From Brienomyrus brachyistius (lineage: Eukaryota; Chordata; Actinopteri; Osteoglossiformes; Mormyridae): DNA of 64,000 nucleotides. The stretch covers positions 24,042,461 to 24,106,460 of the forward strand of contig NC_064548.1 in NCBI RefSeq assembly GCF_023856365.1, written 5' to 3'. Below are positions 25,961 to 39,153 of the stretch, piece by piece. Numbering within the stretch: the stretch's first letter is position 1; every line of letters begins with the position of its first letter. The notes beneath the pieces are model-generated. The model was not told the origin of the DNA. It searched no databases and was given only the letters and a program-made list of their open reading frames with translations. Made by a program: the position numbers and the translations under genes.

Positions 25961-27212
25961 CAGATTTCCTTAAAAATATAGATGGGTCTGTTAATTTCTA
26001 TATAAAGGCCTGACATTTCTTAATCGTTTAAAAGCATATGTATTAGTTATGAACACTGGAAACCACATGGTCACAGTATGCGAGTCACTCAGCCTGCATC
26101 ATTTAAATGCTCTTTACTGTTGATAACTGCAGAACCTGTTCTGGACATTTGCTCTTATCAGATATCGCCATCACACCACGGAAAGCAAAGGGTGTGAGCG
26201 CATCGCCGGCAGTCCATCACAGACCCTCCCCAGCTTCCAGATCCCCACACTCTCTTCCTAAATCGCTCACCCCCACCCTCCAAACCACCCCACCCCGCTC
26301 TCTTCCAGCACCCTGCACTGCGGCTGCCCGATTCCATCATCAAACATGCCACATGATTAACCCCTTGGCTAGAAGCAGAGGAAAGAACAAAACCAGGTGC
26401 TTTTATTAATAATGTAACACCCCCCCCAAGAGGCTCTGGGGGGGGGGGGGTTCCATTCACATTTGTCAAGTTCTCATACATCTTGAAGATACTCTCCAGA
26501 CACCAGTAAATATATTTAAAACACCCACCCTCCCCCACACCCTAAAGCCACACGCAGCTCCACATAATTTCCACACACCTACGTCCATCTGAAAGAGAGA
26601 GGAAAATATTCCCAATAAAAAAAATCTAAAAATCCTTCCAGCAGTAGATGCCACTCATACTCACCTGCACGGATATGTCAGCCGAGTCTGTGAAGTGTAG
26701 ACAGGGACCCTCAAAGAGACAGGAGAATCAGACAGGGACCGAATCAGCTTCCTGAGTTCAAAACCTGGGAACCCTGACAAGGAGGCAGGCAGAGACCAGA
26801 CTGAAGCCTCGGGGGGGGGGGGGATGTGAGAGAATATGGGTGGTCAGGGGTGGGTGTTTACAAGCTACATCTAATTACACGATCATCTCGGCAAGTACGT
26901 TTGCTTTCCAGGCAGGATAAAACCACTCATCTCGGCCAGTTTACACGCCCAATGCAGCAAACGTGTATGTATAACCACACGGACATTTGCATAACCTTAT
27001 CGCTTAATTACATAGAATTCTATAATCTAGGAAGGTGAAGAAAAGAAACTGCGAAACATAAAAATAGATTATTTCTCCTGAAATCCAAGGAGTGGGAGGT
27101 TTTCCTGACAGAAAAGTCGACCGTAATTATTCCCGGCCTGCGAGCTGCGTTCCCGCTTCCTAAGAGAAGTTCAGCCATGGCCCCAAACCGCAGTGACAGT
27201 GACCTGGAAGCA

Positions 27213-27471
27213 CTGCCCGGTGACCCCGCCTGGGACCCAGTGACAAGCACTGCCTGGTGACCCCGCCTGGGACCCAGTGACAAGCACTGCCTGGTGACCC
27301 CGCCTGGGACCCAGTGACAATCACTGCCTGGTGACCCCGCCTGGGACCCAGTGACAAGCACTGCCTAGTGACCCCGCCTGGGACCCAGTGACAAGCACTG
27401 CCTGGTGACCCCGCCTGGGACCCAGTGACAAGCACTGCCTGGTGACCCCACCTGGGACCCGCTGACACACG
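27213..27471. repeat. 37-bp minisatellite, 7 copies
   Basis: Unit begins ctgcctggtgaccccgcctg, spaced exactly 37 bp from 27,213 to 27,435. Confidence 0.96.
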
Positions 27472-30400
27472 GACCACCCTCAGGCCATGGAAATATGACA
27501 TTTGTCCCTTATTTAAATCAGCACTGAGGGGGGTGTATTGCACTCCCATGCCTCCCAACCACAACCTGGCTACCAAATAAACAAAGACATTATATGTAAA
27601 AATTTTAAATCAAAAGGCAGCTCCCCAAATTCAGAGCAGGACATGAAGCAGGCTATTAATGATATCTTGGAAAATAAAACTTCCTTATTTGATCTGCCTG
27701 ATAGGTAAATAAAAAGAATGTTGCAACCTATCCCATTTATTTATTTATTTTTGGGTGTGGGGGGGGGGATTCTGAGAATACAGTGTGACAAGAATGTGAG
27801 ATAATGTATGACTGTCATTTTACATTGATGGTGATATTATCCCTATTCACAATGGGGAATAAGACAGAGGACCGACCAAAGAGAAAACAGCCGTCTGTGC
27901 CCAGTGTTCTGGCCACGGAGCCTGAGGTCATGACTTCAAAAGAAGATCATCATCATAAATAAAGTACAAACACCGGACAAACCGCATTTCCTTTATTTCC
28001 ACTCCAATATTTCAGCCACTCTGCCAGATTAAAGTGAATTACCTGTTAAATCACCAAGTTATTTTTAATGTTTTAATAGAGCCGTTTTGTTAGGCTGGAT
28101 CTGCGGGTCACTCCTTTATTTGAAAAGTACAAGGGAAAAAAACTAATGAATGCAGCTCTTCGGCGCTGTCAAGTGGGCAGCCATTGATCCCGCAAATGAA
28201 GTTTGTTCATGCCGATCAATCGGATGCATTAATGCCCCCTTTTCAGGTTATTACGGGCAGCTGGAGTCCTAAGGAGCTGCGATACAGCCCATCCGCACAA
28301 GGTACACTCATCACTTTCAGATAGAGGCAAAACCCAAGGTAAATATCACCCACTTTATCCAACAGTAAGGGATCTTGTACCGTGACTAAACACTACGTGT
28401 CTAAGGTCTTATTACACAGTCAATTTACTTGGATGCCTTTATTCTATACAGTCTTGCTAAGTTCACACCAACTGAGTTAAACGGCATTTTACCGAAGCTA
28501 CCATGCGCGTATTATACGCTATATGGTTGATGCAGGGCTGGACGACAGAGACTCATCTTTTTCGCAATAAGCGCAACCCAAGACACGAAGTAAAACTACA
28601 AGCACCACGGAATTATTAATGAGTGTGATTAAGTAAGACTTACGGCTTGGAACTATACGTTTTTCGTTTTTTAAAAACTACTTCCATTAGGTTATATGTG
28701 ATTGTAATATGGTGGCGGTCTCCCAAAATCAGGCAGAAAGCAGGCAGATGTATTCGCTATCGAAACAAGAATACGAGTCCCTTCGTTTTGCACTCGTGCT
28801 GTTATATGTTTGATGAATATTTCGTTACTGAGTTTAATTTAGAGACAAATTACAATATTGGGATTGCACCCCACACAGTGCTACTGGCTTTGTTACTCCT
28901 ACTGTTGATAAGATGTGTAAATTTACTGCAGAGTAACTCCGCAGGAACGGAGATAAAAGGTTGCTGAATAAAATATGAGGCGAAAGCTGTAAATTGTAGC
29001 AATGCATATAATTTCATTCAAATATAGGAGGCAATTACCATCTGCCCCACTCATCAGTCGCCCAGCTTTATGGCTTAATTATATGTTTAATGCTATCAGA
29101 TCAGCGAAAAGGGCAAAACAGATGAATGAGCAGGAAACGGATTCGGCAACAAGACAAAGGCGGATGGAGAGCAACATATAAAGGGTGGAACTAAAGAAAG
29201 AGGAAAGTTCATTCAGATTCAATATTCCTCCATCTCTCTTGCCACCATGAGATAAAAGTCCTGCTACCCGATGTAACAAAGGGGCCGAGGCTGAAAAAAG
29301 ACTTTCCTTGAATTCCCATCTGTCACAATCAGGAATGAGCGGCTGCTAAAGTGACAAAATCCACGCTTACAAACTTACTGCGCATTTCACACGTATCTAC
29401 TATACAGCAATACTAAAACAGCAGAAACTCCCCCATGTTAGTTATAGTTTGCCACACTGCTGACATTGACTTTCTCCCTAGATATATGTTTAACTACGTG
29501 GGGGGCAAGTTGAAAGTATGGCGTGACAGACATGTGTGATGCTGCGCAGACGCCCATACAAACGGGCTAGATCGGTCAGCATGTGCAAACCCAGTCGTCA
29601 GCCACTGTGCCGCTCGGTAAGGACAGTCATTTTCTTTTAAGACTTAAAAACATGCATCTGTTGTAAAAAATAAACAGGACACCTGCAGGTTGGCCTGCGA
29701 GCCTCGCCTCAGACCACATTGCAGCCTGACATTTACAAGCGAAGAGCCCCCACCCCCGGCTGGCAACAACACCACATTTTCCCTCCAAGCTGCAGAAAGC
29801 AATACGAGCGCAGATGACCAAAAATGTACTTATTGTCTTCCAGAGTCGGGAAGGCGGCGCGGCCAGTCAGCTTTACCGGTATAACGCCGTCCACGGCCCA
29901 CGCTAAACTGCACGCTACTGTTGCACAGTGCATCATACGTTGTGCATCCTCTTTCGTATCATGGACGGATTTTTAATTTACCTTCGATTTAATGGTCAGT
30001 CTTTTGTTCCCAACAATCAAAAAGATGAATGATAAACTCTTAAGAATAAATAACTTTTCAGTTAATGAATTAAAAGAGAGAGAAGGCGCCACCCTGTGGC
30101 GATTGGGGCTTATTCTACGCCGCCTTTTGGTCATTTAACGTCAACTCATGTCATTGACCATCCACCGTCAAAGAGGAGCTAAATTCATACAGGAGACAAC
30201 ATATAAAGGTGTGAACGACTGTTATTTACATTCGGAGGGAGCACGTGAAAAAGTCCACATGATATTCCCCATTGTTTCGGCGTACTGGTCTTGGTAGGTA
30301 CTGGTGCGTCGGATGTGACGTAACCTAGACTACATTGAGGGTTCCAGGTTCAAGATAGCTGCTAGAAATAAAGTTCTCGAAATAAGGAAAGCGAGGTTTT

Positions 30401-30815
30401 TGTGTGGCGCCCCGTTGAGTAAGCAAATAATAACGATAATAGTCAATGGAATTTAAAAGCAGATAAAAGTTTGTACAAACAAAACCTCTTTTCACGGTCA
30501 AGAAATTATATTTATTCTGCACACTGGTAGTCTACAAAAAGCAGATGCGTCTAGTTTGTCAATATGTAACATGCAATTCAACATATTATACAACTTCAGC
30601 TAGTTACAAATACATTGCATGGACGTATCCTAATTTATTTCATAGGTTCTCGATATATAGACCTACTGTTGATTCAAGGAACAGATGTATCGACCGTTTT
30701 ATACCTTTAAAAGTAATTAAATAAAACTGTTAACTAGTTGCATATATCATTCTACCACTGTAACGCAGTGAAACCCTCCATTTGCCAATGAAGCCAAATT
30801 TGCTTTACATAACCA
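27472..30815. other. gene desert, mostly unique sequence
   Basis: No coding exon, transposon or array recognised. Sequence is AT-rich and complex, and 27,960-28,130 reads like a possible conserved noncoding block. Confidence 0.5.
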
Positions 30816-30819
30816 AACA

Positions 30820-31200
30820 TTAATCGGCTCCGGCGAGTCACACTTCATAATGAAATAATTAAATTACCTCATGCATAATAAGGAGCAGCTAATGTCACGG
30901 GTCACTATTCACCAGCCTGTATCTGGCTGACTGTTGTAACAAGAGGCATATTAGCAAAACACGGCCTCTATGTAAATCACAAACACCAACTGTTGTCATT
31001 TTAATCAAGGGTTTCTATTAGCATGTTCTTTAATGTAACTGTCATGGAATTACACAGAACAGCCTATCTAATTTGCAGAACACAATAAGGCGAGCAAAAA
31101 TTGCAATGTTTGTTTCAGGAGATACAATCTCCATAAGCATTGTGAAAATAAAGATAAAACTCCTGGACAATTGGTGAAATAACAGGAAGGATTATGAATG
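30820..31200. other. candidate conserved noncoding element
   Basis: AT-rich, complex and repeat-free, with gaaataattaaattacctc, cataataagg and gtaatggaa-like cores and no open frame. It lies in the desert beyond ermn. This is inference from composition only. Confidence 0.25.
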
Positions 31201-32177
31201 CGACTAGTAATAAAGTAACAGAAAAACCGTATGCAATCACATACGTTACTAAAAAGAAAACAGAGAGTACATTTTTAAGGGAAACGGGAACGTATATACA
31301 CGTAATGAGGCATGTAGCGCCGTTCGGGTGACATGTGACAAGGGTGGAAATAATTAAATAATCAAAGCGATGGGCATGGATGCCTTTACATAGCTACCGA
31401 AAATGAAAGGCTTCAACTACCCCCCCCCCCCCCCCGGCTCCAATTTAATGTCCACCACTAGGTGGCAGTGCTGCTCGTGTTTTGGAGTTTTTTTTACCAG
31501 CAACAAGTTAATGTCGTGGTTTTTTCCTTCCCCGCCAAATCAGAAGTCAGAGGGCCGCTTGTGTAACATCCATATTCAGACTTTATTGCAACAATGAAGT
31601 TACAACCAAGGCCGGACACGTAAGGTGTGTCCAGTACTGTTTTACAGCAATTTTTATAAGTTCCTATCATTTAACAATATCTCCTCACTTAAGCATCATC
31701 ATTCCTTCAACCATTCACAATAATTGTTTTTTCCCTTAATCCACACCCCAGGTGATAAGTTTGTCAGTCATTTCTTTTACCGTTTGGTTCCTCGGCTGAA
31801 CATAATGTGGCGTGAGCAGCTCCGCTTGGTTTTTTAAAAATGCTCAGCCGTGAACTTCTGGTGAACTCAGGCGAATCCCTTCCTTCAGTAGTAAACCTTG
31901 GCAGCTTCAGCCTGTTGCACATTGTCTAACTAGAAGGTTGATAATATATTTGTCCTTTAACATAGTGATAAAATATACGCTAATAAAAGTAGATATTCAT
32001 AGATTCAGGACTACCATAAAGTAGCTAACATAAACTCAGACTAACAAAAGGTGCAAATACATACTCAGTTGATTACATTATAGTGTTTACATTGTAATGA
32101 CTACATCATGGATATTTGGCATACTTTTTAATAATATCATAATACTTATATTCTACGTTATATAGTGCTGATTAATA

Positions 32178-32505
32178 TCCGTCCATTTTCCAAACTGCTT
32201 ATCCTACTGGGTCGTGGGGGGTCCGGAGCCTATCCCAGAAGCTATGGGCATGAGGCAGGGAACAACCCAGGATGGGGGGCCAGCCCATTGCAGGGCACAC
32301 TCACACCTACAGGCAATTTAGCAACTCAAATTAGTCTCAGCATGTCTTTGAACTGCGGGGGTAAACCGGAGTACCCGAAGGAAACCCCACAATGACATGG
32401 GGAGAACATGCAAACTCCACACACATGTGACCCAGGAGGAGACTTGAACCTGAGTCCCAGAGGTGTGAGGCAACAGTGCTAACCACTGCACCACCATGCC
32501 ACCCA
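32178..32505 (-). repeat. tRNA-derived SINE with ATGG tail, nearly full length
   Basis: On the minus strand it runs from a tRNA-like head (ggtggcatggtggtgcagtg ... ttagcactgttgcctcacac; degenerate B box) through gtgtggagtttgcatgttct to the 3' body and tail. It is the most complete copy in the window. Confidence 0.85.
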
Positions 32506-32924
32506 CTAAATAATATTCCATATTAATTGTTTTAAGCAATGAAAATATCTGCTTGAGTCATAACTCACAATGGGCCACTGTAAATAAATTTCCAAAAATA
32601 GTACGCCTCCTCAAATTTCTTTATAAATAGAAACACAAGATTAGTTACGGTCTTTTTTATACTATCAACACAGAGCGCAGCGGTAAATATAATTAATTTC
32701 TTAAGGGTTATAGCAAAACCATACACAGACAAATATAAAATAATGTGAGAAGAATTCAATCCTGTCTGCTATGAAGCTGAAAGGTTTTTTACATATTTGT
32801 TACATTATTACGTTTCATATTCACATCCATGAAACCCAACTGGAAGGGATGTTTCCTCCGTGAAATTTATAACTGACTTTTAATTTAATTATTGCACATT
32901 TAAAAATTAAAAAAAATTCATTGT

Positions 32925-33000
32925 AGAGTCTTAAAGCACTTATGTAAATCGCTCTGGGTAAGGGCGTCTGCCAAATGCTGTAAGTGTAAATGTAAATTTG
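32925..33000 (+). repeat. SINE 3' tail fragment
   Basis: Contains taaatcgctctgggtaaggg cgtctgccaaatgctg and a tgtaaatgtaaat run, a very common teleost SINE tail. It may belong with the head type at 41.96 kb. Confidence 0.6.
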
Positions 33001-33270
33001 AAGTTGCATTTATAATCATGATAAATGTAATGCTCTTTTTATATAAAAAGATCCCATGTCAATCATACAATAAGAGGCATCCCAAAGTTTGCCTGAACAG
33101 GCCCCACAAGTTCTATCAATTAAAAAAAAAATCATTATTTTTTTTAGGATTTCAAAGCTAAATCTATCAATTAAGAAATGAATGAATGCAATGGACACAT
33201 GTTTCGACATTACATTGCGACGTTGCACTACATTATGTCACTGCTGCAGGTAAAGGCAGAACAGTTACTG

Positions 33271-33662
33271 TCAAATGTGCATCATGGACTCAAACTCATC
33301 AATCCTCTGCTTAGTATTCCCCCTGCGGATTCTGCGGTAAGAGACGGTGCTGCACTTTGCATGGCTGCTGAGGGTGGCTGTGACACTCCCCTCGTCACTA
33401 GAGGGCATATTTTCAGGAAATTGCGAGCTGAAAGGAGGACTGGTCACAGGGCAGGTTGCAGATTCCTGGGAGCTACGGTCAAGTAGCGTCCTGTCTGCCG
33501 CTTCTCCCTCCTCCTCGCCTTGGAGATCCTCATCTCCTGGTTCCAGGACCTCCGTCTCCCCGTTTACTGGACCGGCTGCTCCCTCGGCAGGCACAGGGGA
33601 GAGATCGGCCTCATGCATCACCTCCCTAGACTCCTCCTCCATGAGGACCGGAGCTGCTGCTC
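33271..33662 (-). CDS. ermn: ermin, 3' coding exon (partial)
   Basis: Ermin is an oligodendrocyte/myelin cytoskeletal protein whose C terminus resembles the actin-binding tail of ezrin/radixin/moesin proteins. This exon begins after an acceptor (ctatctgcag) at 33,663 on the minus strand and gives 129 residues plus stop. It is rich in Glu, Ser and Pro, has an acidic run (EEEGEAAD), and ends SYRRIRRGNTKQRIDEFESM, matching the ERM-like tail of mammalian ermin (SYRKIRKGNTKQRIDEF). The N-terminal half is low complexity, so orthology rests on the tail and on its position next to cytip, as in mammals. Mammalian ermin is about 284 residues, so upstream coding exon(s) are missing. I could not identify them with confidence in 33.7-42 kb. 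A 5' piece ending near 34,300 was considered and not accepted. Confidence 0.87.
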
Positions 33663-35010
33663 CTGCAGATAGAGTGTGAGCATCACCAGCCTACGCCTTT
33701 CTCGTGGCCACATTTCCATAATTGTTGGCTCCTGAAAGTTAATCTGTTTTGCTTTTCACGCATTTGAGAGAGAGACAGCATACAAAGCTCTTTTCTTTGG
33801 TCCAGGGGGTCTAAAGTAAGGCTTCCCCATCCCCAGTCCATCAACTGTATTCAGCCGGGCGGCCGAACGCTGGGGGTCTTGCAGAGATTAGACTTATGAA
33901 ATCCCTGATCTATCCTCCAGTACCACCCTCAGCCTTTTTATCATAGCTGCCAACGCTCTCAATATCCCTCCCCGTCAATTCCAGCGGTCTGGAGCATCAA
34001 AATATTGAGAAGGCCTATTTCACCCCGTTAAAGGTCAATAATCAAAAATAATAAGCAAACAAATAGATAAATAAATACATCAAAAAACAAACAAATAAAC
34101 AAATGCATGATATGAAAGAATAATGGAGATAGTGCCCCAAAGATCACCTCACCTGGATGTTTCAGATGGACTGCGTTCCGTGTTCCTTCAGGAGTTCCTC
34201 TGGGAACCCAGTGGTCTACGTTCTGAGTGCTTCTGTACTGAGGGATGTGGATGCAGATGCAGAGAAAGGCGATGCGGTCAGAGCAGCGCGGAACGCGGAG
34301 GGATCGCTACTGCCGATCATCTCAGCACTCTCAGATGAGCCACTGACCCCCCCCACCCCCCCGGCTTGGGCATGCATCGTACATCCATCTGAGCATCATG
34401 CTGGCTCAGCAATGCCGCCACAGAACCTCAGCCACTGGGCCTCAGCACAGTTCTCTTGGGTAAAGAAGTCTTCTCCTTTCACAGCAGCATCTCTGGTTGC
34501 CTTGTGGACAACAGGATAGCTTCTGGGAAACTCCCGACTGAACGCTCCATCTCATCACACGTCTGCTGTTTCTCTGTTTTGTATTATTCAGAATTGCTCC
34601 TTTGTGCTAACATTATGCAAACATTGTCTCCTGCCAACTTGAAAGCTTTTAAAAATCCGATTGGATGCTACTGTTTCATTTATGTATGCCAAATCTCCTG
34701 TCACTCCAATTGTCTGAAGAAATATAATTTAATTGGTTGAAGCATAGAAAGGGATGCATTTTGCACTGTGTAAATCATTAAGTGAGTTTGACAAATGAGC
34801 AGCAGGAAATTTGAGTTATTTTTCTAGGTCAGTGAACAGCCCTTTATTTTCCAGCACCAGTATAAAAGAGACTCTTAATTCTGTCATAATTTCCGTTTGG
34901 CTGCCTTTCAAATCTAGATAATAATTTGGTGTGAAGTTTGTGGGTCAGGTTTGGCAATGAGTTTGCCCAGCTAAGAGATTAAATGTGAGATCCAGAACTA
35001 AGACCACATG
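33663..35010. other. ermn upstream region; earlier exons not resolved
   Basis: By gene order, upstream ermn exons or promoter should lie on the minus strand here or further right. No frame could be joined confidently to the 33,271-33,662 exon. No transposon recognised. Confidence 0.4.
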
Positions 35011-36130
35011 CACTATATAGACAAAAGTATTAGGAGACACCTCTTGATCACAGAATTCAGGTGTTACATTCAGCCCCACTGCCACAGCTGTTTAAAATCC
35101 AGCACCAGCCATTCAGTCAGGTTTACAAACATTCATGAAGGAAAGGGCTGTTCTGAGGAGCTCAGTGAATTCAGGCATGATACTGTCATAGGACGCCACC
35201 TTTGCAATAAGTCAGTTTCTGAAATTTCTTCCCTGCTATATATTCCACAGTCAGCTGTAAGTGGTATTATTGAAAAGTGGAAGTGTTTCGGAACAACAGA
35301 AACTCAGTCTCGAAGTGGCAGATCACATAAAGTAACGGACCGAGGTCACGGAGTGCGGAGGCACATAGTGTGTAAGAGTCGCCAACGTCCTGTTGACTCC
35401 ATAGCTGCAGAGTTCCAAACTTCCTATAACATTAACCACAGCACAAAAACTGTGTTTCGGGAGCTTAATGGAATGGGCATCCATGGCTGAGCAGCTGCAT
35501 GCAAGCCTCACATCACCAAGCGCAATGCCAATCAGATGGACTGGTGTAAGGCACCCTGTCACCGGACTCAGGAGCAGTGGATACATGTTCTGCAGAGTGA
35601 CGAATCACACTTCTCTGTCTGGCAGTCAGATGGATGAGTTTGGGTTTGGCAGATGCCAGGAGAACATTACCTGCCTGACTGCACTGTGCCAGCTGTATAG
35701 TTTGGTGGAGGAGGGATAATGGCATGGGGTAGTTTTTCAGGGGTTGGGCCCTTAATCCTAGTGAGGAGAACTCTTAATGCTTCAGCATACCAAGATATTT
35801 CGGATAATTCTATGTTTCCAACTTTGTATGAACACTTTGGGACTTTGGGTCCTTTGCTGTTCCAGCATGACTGTGCCTCAGTGCTAAAGCAATGTCCATA
35901 ATGACATGGTTGGGTGAGTTTGGTGTGGAAGATCTTCACTTGCCCACACAGAGCCCTGAGCACAACCTCAGCAAAAACTTTTGGGATGAACTAGAATGGA
36001 GATTGTGAGCCAGGCCTTCACATCCAACATCAGTGCCTGACCTCGCAAATGTTCTTCTGGATAAATGGGCAAAACTTCACCCATGTAACTCACTCATGAG
36101 ATCTAAAAGATGCCAGACATGAATTTTGGT
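35011..36130 (+). mobile_element. Tc1/mariner element, second copy of the same family, 3' end degraded
   Basis: Starts with the terminal-repeat sequence CACTATATAGACAAAAGTAT and matches the 55-56 kb copy along its length. The plus strand reads a degenerate Tc1 transposase: helix-turn-helix ([19 protein letters not shown]), [10 protein letters not shown], then a stop, DESHFSVW, another stop, and IMAWGSF. The right terminal repeat is not recognisable, so the 3' boundary is approximate. Confidence 0.88.
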
Positions 36131-36369
36131 GTCCACAGTCATCAAAGCTTTTGATGGGGCTTTTGGTCTTGAGTTTCCATCACATGCACAGTTAGATGTC
36201 AGAGATGAGACGTCCTGACCTCTCTCACCTGAATAGTATTATTATCATCATTATTATGGGGCCAGTCCTGTTGGCACCTGTTGGTTTGTTTCGGAAGCCC
36301 CCCCCACCCCCAGTTTTTTTTGCACATTCTCTGCAAGTTTCCTTCTGTTGTTCCAGATCAACAGCATGC

Positions 36370-36660
36370 ATTTAGCTCAAGTCAAGTGAAGTGAAGTGGG
36401 ACTTTATTGCGGTGCCAGTTATACACAAGTATGCAGTGGTACAAGACGTCATTCTCCCCAGACCATAGTGCAACATAAGACACATGGGGGGGGGGGTGTA
36501 TGTACACAACTAAAGGGGTAAAGTGCAGATTAAATATACAAGTGGAAACATGGGGGTTGGACACAGACCACACACAGAGCACGTGACACAGCAGGACTGC
36601 AGACACACAGTATGTACATGAATAGAGTGGTTTGTGGGGAAAAAAATAGCGTCTGAATTA
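36370..36660 (-). mobile_element. possible LINE 3' UTR fragment
   Basis: Begins gtgaagtgggactttattgc and continues with tgcagtggtacaagacgtca and short purine/pyrimidine tracts, similar to 3' ends of fish L2-type LINEs in reverse orientation. No protein homology is visible. Confidence 0.35.
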
Positions 36661-36831
36661 ACGTCTCCAAGTTGCCGGGGATGTGTGAGCATGTGCCTAC
36701 AGGCTTCCTGTCCCCTGTGATGGGCCCCGTGTTTTACGGAATAGACTCCTGGCTGAAAGTGGCCCTGAGTTGGGCATGCGGTTATGGAGGATGGTTGAAT
36801 GAATATTTATGCTTTATGTTGTGGGCAGCGG

Positions 36832-37010
36832 TGGCCTAATGGTTAGGAAAGTACTTTCGTAATCAAAAGATTTCAGGTTCAAATCCCTGACCAGTCAGGC
36901 ACCACTGAGGCACCCTGTGCAAAGCACTGCTCCCTGGGCGCTGAATTAGCTGCCCCCTGCTATGTCACATATGGGTTAAATGCAAAGGACGCATTATGTT
37001 GCTGTGCTAA
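36832..37010 (+). repeat. tRNA-derived SINE, second family
   Basis: Head with A-box-like ggtggcctaatggttaggaa and B-box aggttcaaatccctgaccag. The body gggcgctgaattagctgccc and cacatatgggttaaatgcaa is shared with the 38.9-kb copy. Confidence 0.8.
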
Positions 37011-37734
37011 ATTCTTATGTTTTTAAAAGCTGCTGATTTTGTTCATCCTGTCTCCTTCACAGAAATTACATAAAAAAAATGTAAATGTGCATATTTGACA
37101 TTTGCCTGTTTCCCAACACACAGCTTACCAGATCTCACGTGTGATGTTGGGCCAGCTGATGACGCCAGAGGCAGAAGCAGCAGCTGAGGGGGGGATTTCA
37201 CGGGGCAGCTCTGGGTCAAGGACACCTTCGACTCGCAGACACATGCAGGCGCATGGGAAGTGGTTAGGCGCTGTGCTGTGCTGTGCTGCTGTACCTCAGA
37301 AGTCAGGGGATTTCATGCGCACTAAACACATATGCATAAAAATCATCACGGTGTTTTTTTTTTTCAAGAAAAAAATATATAAAAGCATGAACGGAAGCGT
37401 CAAATAAAACCAAATGAACCGGGGACTTGTGGGTGACTGAATGTAAGTGGAACAGGCAGATTATTAGAAATATCTCCATAAAGGCATAAAACATCATATT
37501 GGGAAGCTGCAGACAGTGAATCGTAAAGCGAGGCAGAGATAGGGAACCTGACTGGAGGAAACATTCAAAGTCATTCCAGACTGGGATGCTGATTGGCTGA
37601 AACATACATGAACACAACAATAGCACAGGCTGGAAAAACATATTAAATGAATTAGTAAATAAAATGGATCACATCATACAAAATCTGCGATAATACGTTA
37701 CTGTGTGTAAGTATTGACCAAAGATCACAGGTTA

Positions 37735-38043
37735 CCCCGGGTTCGAGTCTCCGCCTGGGTCACATGTGTGTGGAGTTTGCATGTTCTCCCCATGTCGTTG
37801 TGGGGTTTCCTCCGGGTACTCCAGTTTCCCCCCAAAGTCCAAAAACATGCTGAGGCTAATTGGAGTTACTAAATTGCCCGTTGGTGTGCATGTGTGAGTG
37901 AATGGTGTGTGAGTGTGCCCTGCGATGGGCTGGCCTCCCATCCTGGGTTGTTTCCTGCCTCGTGTGCATTGCTTCCGGGGTAGGCTCCGGACCCCCCGCG
38001 ACCCAGTAGGATAAGTGGTTTGGAAAATAGATGGATGGATGGA
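37735..38043 (+). repeat. tRNA-derived SINE with ATGG tail
   Basis: Starts inside the head at the B box (gggttcgagtctccgcctgg) and continues through gtggagtttgcatgttctcc and the 3' body to gatggatggatgg. Confidence 0.85.
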
Positions 38044-38927
38044 TCTGTGTGGTGCGACCACTGACCCAATGTATTGAACTCTGCTGTACATGTGGTGAAG
38101 TTATAACACGCAGAGTGCTTTGGAATCTGTTCTAAAACTGATTGACATTAAAGACTGACTGGATACGAGGCTGTCCAGTAAGAATTACAATGGGGCATCC
38201 AGGCCATCAGCTCTGTATGAGTTTAGTCCTGTGGCATCATCGGATGCTATTTTAGTACTGCACTACACTGGGTGGTTTCGTATGCATGTGAAAGGAATGA
38301 GGAAGTTCGCAAGTAAACTGTGCTTCTCCACAAAATGAGAAATCCGTTTTTACGTCACGTGATTTGACGCTCTAACGGGTCCAAAGAAGCAGCCTTCACT
38401 TCTGTGAGATTCATCTGCAGCATCTTCTTTTAATTATGAGGCTAGAATTTTAGTGGTGATTCAGTAGAAGTTCATTGCCCTATAGGAGACTGAAGTTTCT
38501 GAAAATGTCCTCCTTACCACGGTATTTTCACAGTTCCCCGTCTTTCTGAGCCAGCAGGAAGCACAGAATAGTCAGCTTGGGTGGTTCCCTCATAGACCAG
38601 CACCCCCCTGCCCCCGACCACACTAAGCAGCCTCCCATAAAAGTACTGGGCTCTGACGAATGGCTGAACTCCGGGGCTGATGCAGAGAACACAGGGCAGA
38701 GCGAAACCTGAGGGTTAACGTTTCTGGTGTGGTTTGGGTGTGGCGACAGCCTGCGGCCGCCATGCAGAAGCAACAACGTCCAACCTTCCAGAAGTCGTCT
38801 CTGTGCTTTATAAATACCTAAACCCTCCAGCGCCCCACTCTACTTCCTTATACTGGGAACTATGGTTGAAGTACAAGACATTTAAGACATTCTAACTAAT
38901 AAATGATATGCTCTTTTAATTGGTGCA

Positions 38928-39130
38928 CCAGTGGTAGTGGTATCTTAATGGGAAGGGAAGCACATTTGTAACTGAAAGATCCCCGAGTTCCAATCCCCGA
39001 CCAGCAAGCCACCGCCCCCCCAAGCACTGCTCCCCGGGCGCTGAATTAGCTGCCCCCTGCTGTGTCACATTGTAAAACAATTTGTTGGGTTAAATGCAGA
39101 GAACACATTGTGTGTTTGGGTGTCACTTTC
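38928..39130 (+). repeat. tRNA-derived SINE, second family, second copy
   Basis: B-box-like gagttccaatccccgaccag is followed by gggcgctgaattagctgccc and gttgggttaaatgcagagaa, then gtttgggtgtcactttc. Same order and spacing as 36,832-37,010. Confidence 0.8.
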
Positions 39131-39153
39131 AAAAAAAATGAAAAATTGAGGGG

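Noticed and set aside
34150..34390. Upstream ermn coding exon on the minus strand
   Set aside because: A short Ser/Ala-rich open stretch exists but ends in an in-frame stop and has no convincing donor in phase with the 33,271-33,662 exon.
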